NCBI RefSeq assembly: GCF_900110025.1
Contig: NZ_FOCE01000005.1
Location: 124,001-188,000 of the forward strand
Direction: 5' to 3'
DNA: 64,000 nucleotides
Origin: Gemmobacter aquatilis
Lineage (GTDB): Bacteria; Pseudomonadota; Alphaproteobacteria; Rhodobacterales; Rhodobacteraceae
The notes beneath the pieces were generated by a model that saw nothing but the letters and a program-made list of their open reading frames with translations, had not been told where the DNA came from and ran no database searches. A program made the translations under genes and the position numbers. This document shows positions 60,565 through 64,000 of the stretch, one piece after another. The number at the start of each line of letters is the position of its first letter. Positions within the stretch are counted from its first letter, which is position 1.

Positions 60565-62106
60565 TCAGTGGCTGGCCGCTTCCGCCACGTCGGACGACGT
60601 GGGGATGGCAGCATGGTATTCGGTCACGAGCTGTCCCACCGAAGGGCCGATCATGTCGGTCACCAGCGAAGGATACACGCCCAGAAGCAGGGTCATCACC
60701 ACCAGCGGGGCGAAGATCGCCTTTTCGCGGGAGGTCATGTCGGTGATGGATTTCAGCGCCTCTTTCACCAGATCGCCAAAGACGACGCGGCGGTAGAGGA
60801 ACAGCGCATAGGCCGCCGAGAAGATCACGCCCGAAGTGGCGACAGCGGCCACCCAGGTATTGACCTGGAAGATGCCCATCAGCGTCAGGAATTCACCGAT
60901 GAAGCCCGAAGTGCCCGGCAGGCCGACATTGGCCATGGTGAAGAACATGAAGATCAGCGCATAGGCGGGCATGCGGATGACAAGGCCGCCATAAGCGTCG
61001 ATGTCGCGGGTGTGCATGCGGTCATAGATCACGCCGACGCAAAGGAACAGCGCGCCCGAGATGAAGCCGTGGCTGACCATCTGGAAGATCGCGCCGTCGA
61101 TGCCCTGCTGGTTGGCGGCGAAGATGCCCATGGTCACATAGCCCATGTGCGCGACCGACGAATAGGCGATCAGCTTTTTCATGTCCTGCTGAGCCAGCGC
61201 GACCAGCGAGGTGTAGACGATGGCGATGGCCGACATCCACAGCACCAGCGGCGTCATCACGTCAGCCCCCACCGGAAACATCGGCAGCGAGAAGCGCAGG
61301 AAGCCGTAGCCCCCCATCTTCAGCATGATCGCGGCCAGCACGACAGACCCCGCCGTCGGCGCCTGAACGTGGGCATCGGGCAGCCAGGTATGCACCGGCC
61401 ACATCGGCATCTTCACCGCGAAGCTGGCGAAGAAGGCGAGGAACAGCAGCGTCTGCAAGCCGCCGACGATCTGCAGGCCGCCGATCGACAGGGTTTCCGA
61501 AGCGAAGGTATGCGACATCAGCGCCACCATGTCGGTGGTGCCCGCATCGACATACATGGCGATCATCGCCACCAGCATCAGCACCGAGCCGAGGAAGGTG
61601 TAGAGGAAGAACTTGAAGGCCGCATAGATGCGTTCCTTGCCGCCCCAGATGCCGATGATCAGGAACATCGGGATCAGGCCCGCCTCGAAGAACAGGTAGA
61701 ACAGCACCAGATCCAGCGCGCAGAACACGCCGAGCATCAGCGTTTCCAGCAGCAGGAAGGCGATCATGTATTCCTTCACCCGCGTCTCGACGCCCCAGCA
61801 GGCGGCGATGGTGATCGGCATCAGGAAGGTTGTCAGCAGCACGAACAGCACCGAAATGCCGTCGATGCCCATCTTGTACTGCAGGCCAAGGATCCATTCG
61901 CGATCCTCGACGAATTGCATCCCGGTATTGGCGGGATCGAAGCCGGTCAGGATCACCAGCGACACAAGGAAGGTGGCGGTGGTGGCCAGCAGCGCAACCC
62001 ATTTGGCGTTGCGCTGGGCCGCCGCATCATTGCCGCGCAGGAACAGCGCCAGAACGGCGGCGGCCACTGCCGGAATGAAGGTGATGATGGAAAGGACGTT
62101 TTCCAT
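60565..62106 (-). CDS. nuoM: NADH-quinone oxidoreductase subunit M
   Basis: 513 residues starting [17 protein letters not shown]. Antiporter-like landmarks are '[20 protein letters not shown]' (essential Glu), '[20 protein letters not shown]' (pumping Lys) and '[18 protein letters not shown]'. It is a proton-pumping subunit of complex I. Its ATG overlaps the nuoL stop as TAATG. The frame stays open upstream but that region is antisense-like. Confidence 0.97.
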   Translation of the reverse strand: MENVLSIITFIPAVAAAVLALFLRGNDAAAQRNAKWVALLATTATFLVSLVILTGFDPANTGMQFVEDREWILGLQYKMGIDGISVLFVLLTTFLMPITIAACWGVETRVKEYMIAFLLLETLMLGVFCALDLVLFYLFFEAGLIPMFLIIGIWGGKERIYAAFKFFLYTFLGSVLMLVAMIAMYVDAGTTDMVALMSHTFASETLSIGGLQIVGGLQTLLFLAFFASFAVKMPMWPVHTWLPDAHVQAPTAGSVVLAAIMLKMGGYGFLRFSLPMFPVGADVMTPLVLWMSAIAIVYTSLVALAQQDMKKLIAYSSVAHMGYVTMGIFAANQQGIDGAIFQMVSHGFISGALFLCVGVIYDRMHTRDIDAYGGLVIRMPAYALIFMFFTMANVGLPGTSGFIGEFLTLMGIFQVNTWVAAVATSGVIFSAAYALFLYRRVVFGDLVKEALKSITDMTSREKAIFAPLVVMTLLLGVYPSLVTDMIGPSVGQLVTEYHAAIPTSSDVAEAASH

Positions 62107-64000
62107 TAGTGCGCGCCCCCCGAGAGCGACATCCAGGTGATCAGGGCGGCGATGCCCAGAACCATGGCGAATGCGTAGTGGAAGATGTAGCCCGATTGCA
62201 TCCGGGCCGCGAGGCGGGTGAGCAGCGGAATGAAGCCCATCGCCACGCCGTTGATCGTGCCGTCGATCACCGCGCCGTCGCCCTTCTTCCACAGGAAGGA
62301 GCCGAGCCAGCGGGCGGGGATCACGAAGACGGCGTTATACAGCTCGTCGAAATACCACTTGTTGAGCAGGAATTCGTAGAGCGGGCGTTGCGCCGCAGCC
62401 AGACGCTTCGGCAGGTCGGGCTTGCGGATGTAGAACTGGAAGGCCAGCGCGAAGCCCAGCACCATGGCGATGAAGGGCGAGACCTTGACCCAGGCCGGAA
62501 CGGCATGGGCGGCGGCGATGATATTGACCGGCTCGTGATGGCCTTCGCCTTCATGGAAGCCGATGCGGGCCTTCACCGATTCAAGCTCTTCCGGGCCATA
62601 CGGCAGGATGCTGACAGCACCTTTCGGGGCGGTGGCAACGGCATGGGTTTCCGCCGGGGCCGCGTGGGTTTCGGTCGCGGTCGCCTCGGTTGCGGTGCCT
62701 TCGGCCGGGGCCGCGTGATCGCCTTCGGCAGCGACTTCGCCGTGTTCGGCCACGGCTTCCATCGCGAACCAGGCGCGCATCTTCGCCTCATCCCCGAAGA
62801 AGCTGTTATACCACAGCATCCCCGAGAACACCGCGCCAAGCGCCAGAACGCCGAGCGGAATCAGCATGACCATCGGGCTTTCATGCGGCTCGTGTGCGCC
62901 ATGGCCGTGATCGTCGTGGCCATGCCCGTGGGCATCATGGCCGTGATCGTCATGCGCATGGGCGCGGCTTTCCCCGTAGAAGGTGAGGAACATCAGGCGC
63001 CAGGAATAGAACGAGGTCATGCAGGCGGCGATCACCAGCAGCCAGAAGGCGTAATCGGAGCCGACATAGGCGCTTTCGATCACGGCGTCTTTCGACAGGA
63101 AGCCGGCAAAGCCGAAATGGGTGAGCGGGATGCCGACGCCGGTGATGGCCAGCGTGCCGATCATCATCGCCCAGAAGGTCAGCGGGATCTTCTTCCGCAG
63201 CCCGCCGTAATTGCGCATGTCCTGTTCGTGGTGGGTGGCGTGGATCACCGAACCGGCGCCAAGGAACAGCATGGCCTTGAAGAAGGCGTGCGTGAACAGG
63301 TGGAACATGGCGACCGGATAGGCCCCCACACCGGCAGCGACGAACATGTAGCCCAGCTGCGAGCAGGTGGAATAGGCGATCACGCGCTTGATGTCATTCT
63401 GCACCAGACCGACGGTCGCAGCGAAGAAGGCGGTGGTGGCGCCCAGCACGGTGATCATGGTCGTGGCATCGGGCGCATATTCATACAGCGGCGACATGCG
63501 GCAGACGAGGAACACCCCGGCGGTCACCATGGTGGCGGCGTGGATCAGCGCCGACACCGGGGTCGGGCCTTCCATCGCATCGGGCAGCCAGGTGTGCAGG
63601 CCAAGCTGCGCCGATTTGCCCATCGCGCCGATGAACAGCAGGACGCCGATCAGGTTAGCAGCGTTCCACTCGCCCCACAGGAAGGAAAGGTTCATCGTGG
63701 CCAGTTCGGGCGCCTTGGCGAATACGTCATCCAGACGGATGCTGTCGGTCAGGAAGAACAGCGCGAAGATGCCAAGCGCAAAGCCGAAGTCGCCCACACG
63801 GTTGACGATGAAGGCCTTCATCGCGGCGGCATTGGCCGAAGGTTTGCGGTAGTAGAAGCCGATCAGCAGGTAAGATGCGACGCCCACGCCTTCCCAGCCG
63901 AAGAACATCTGCACCAGGTTGTCGGAGGTGATCAGCGTCAGCATGGCGAAGGTGAAGAACGACAGGTAGGCGAAGAAGCGCGCCTTGTAATGTTCGCCTT
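62106..64000 (-). CDS. nuoL: NADH-quinone oxidoreductase subunit L (5' end missing)
   Basis: About 631 residues are visible; the first part, probably around 80-100 residues, lies beyond the right edge. The readable start '[17 protein letters not shown]' is followed by '[17 protein letters not shown]' (essential Glu), '[18 protein letters not shown]' and '[14 protein letters not shown]'. A His-rich segment of about 27 residues (62880-62965) and an Ala/Thr/Glu/His-rich segment (about 62620-62770) interrupt the C-terminal half. The HL helix and last transmembrane helix follow. It is the distal proton pump of complex I. Confidence 0.96.
   Translation of the reverse strand, partial: GEHYKARFFAYLSFFTFAMLTLITSDNLVQMFFGWEGVGVASYLLIGFYYRKPSANAAAMKAFIVNRVGDFGFALGIFALFFLTDSIRLDDVFAKAPELATMNLSFLWGEWNAANLIGVLLFIGAMGKSAQLGLHTWLPDAMEGPTPVSALIHAATMVTAGVFLVCRMSPLYEYAPDATTMITVLGATTAFFAATVGLVQNDIKRVIAYSTCSQLGYMFVAAGVGAYPVAMFHLFTHAFFKAMLFLGAGSVIHATHHEQDMRNYGGLRKKIPLTFWAMMIGTLAITGVGIPLTHFGFAGFLSKDAVIESAYVGSDYAFWLLVIAACMTSFYSWRLMFLTFYGESRAHAHDDHGHDAHGHGHDDHGHGAHEPHESPMVMLIPLGVLALGAVFSGMLWYNSFFGDEAKMRAWFAMEAVAEHGEVAAEGDHAAPAEGTATEATATETHAAPAETHAVATAPKGAVSILPYGPEELESVKARIGFHEGEGHHEPVNIIAAAHAVPAWVKVSPFIAMVLGFALAFQFYIRKPDLPKRLAAAQRPLYEFLLNKWYFDELYNAVFVIPARWLGSFLWKKGDGAVIDGTINGVAMGFIPLLTRLAARMQSGYIFHYAFAMVLGIAALITWMSLSGGAH

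Noticed and set aside
58947-62109. Two long His/Gln/Asp-rich plus-strand frames opposite nuoN and nuoM
   Set aside because: They look like metal-binding repeats but are antisense to highly conserved complex I genes.
1-64000. tRNA, rRNA, CRISPR, prophage, toxin-antitoxin or transposase genes
   Set aside because: No cloverleaf genes, spaced repeat arrays, or recognisable integrase, transposase, capsid or restriction proteins were found on either strand; absence of tRNA is by eye only.

Overview
The window is GC-rich, gene-dense DNA from an alphaproteobacterium, most likely of the Rhodobacterales (Rhodobacter/Paracoccus-type). The pointers are the nuoL-nuoM-nuoN-birA-coaX-RNase J order, a DUF1127 micro-protein, KpsE/KpsT-type export genes, and an intergenic repeat (CATCTTGGCCCAAATAT type) that I associate with this order from memory. 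Start and stop codons overlap throughout as ATGA, GTGA or TAATG. There are no rRNA or tRNA genes, insertion sequences, phage genes or CRISPR arrays. The longest stretches without a gene are about 270 bases (4844-5115) and 255 bases (1753-2007), and both are described. The genome assignment is inference from gene content.

Layout, 1-23.8 kb. The left edge holds the end of a PotABC-like importer. A MocR-type regulator follows, divergent from a DUF1127 gene across a direct-repeat operator. Then come rplM-rpsI, an SseB-like protein, a uracil-DNA-glycosylase-family protein, an NhaA-like antiporter lacking the two signature aspartates, and a kpsT-kpsE pair. An AceE/MdeB-like thiamine-diphosphate enzyme is divergent from an Lrp/AsnC regulator. 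From 20.5 down to 13.4 kb runs one tightly coupled minus-strand operon: a Tat-exported binding protein, two permeases, an ATPase, a small deaminase, a flavin reductase, a NodB/PuuE-type hydrolase and a CodA-like deaminase. A GntR/FCD gene lies upstream of it. This looks like uptake and catabolism of an unidentified nitrogenous, possibly heterocyclic, compound. A phosphoribosyltransferase/BtpA-like pair with a divergent LysR regulator and pepT complete this part.

Layout, 25.1-42.1 kb. This is a catabolic island for an alicyclic carboxylic acid, most probably cyclohexanecarboxylate. Its enzymes resemble AliA, AliB, BadK, BadH and BadI of Rhodopseudomonas palustris. A pimeloyl-CoA beta-oxidation set (acyl-CoA dehydrogenase, PimF-like fusion, PcaF-type thiolase) and a complete LIV-type ABC importer accompany them. 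Inferred flow: import, CoA ligation (AliA), 1,2-dehydrogenation (AliB), hydration (BadK), oxidation (BadH), hydrolytic ring opening to pimeloyl-CoA (BadI), then beta-oxidation. A MarR regulator (BadR-like) is divergent from badH. Three near-identical operator-like sites sit at the two divergent promoter regions. No benzoyl-CoA reductase is present, so the route appears to begin at the already saturated ring.

Layout, 42.2-64 kb. This part is mostly housekeeping: surE-pcm-nlpD, a DUF815 ATPase, tatCBA, a short HTH protein, an orphan FbpC-like ATPase, an SDR lacking the usual catalytic Tyr/Lys, a Hint-domain protein, prfC, a glycosyltransferase, a DEAD-box helicase, RNase J, coaX, birA, and nuoN/nuoM/nuoL. 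nuoL runs off the right edge.
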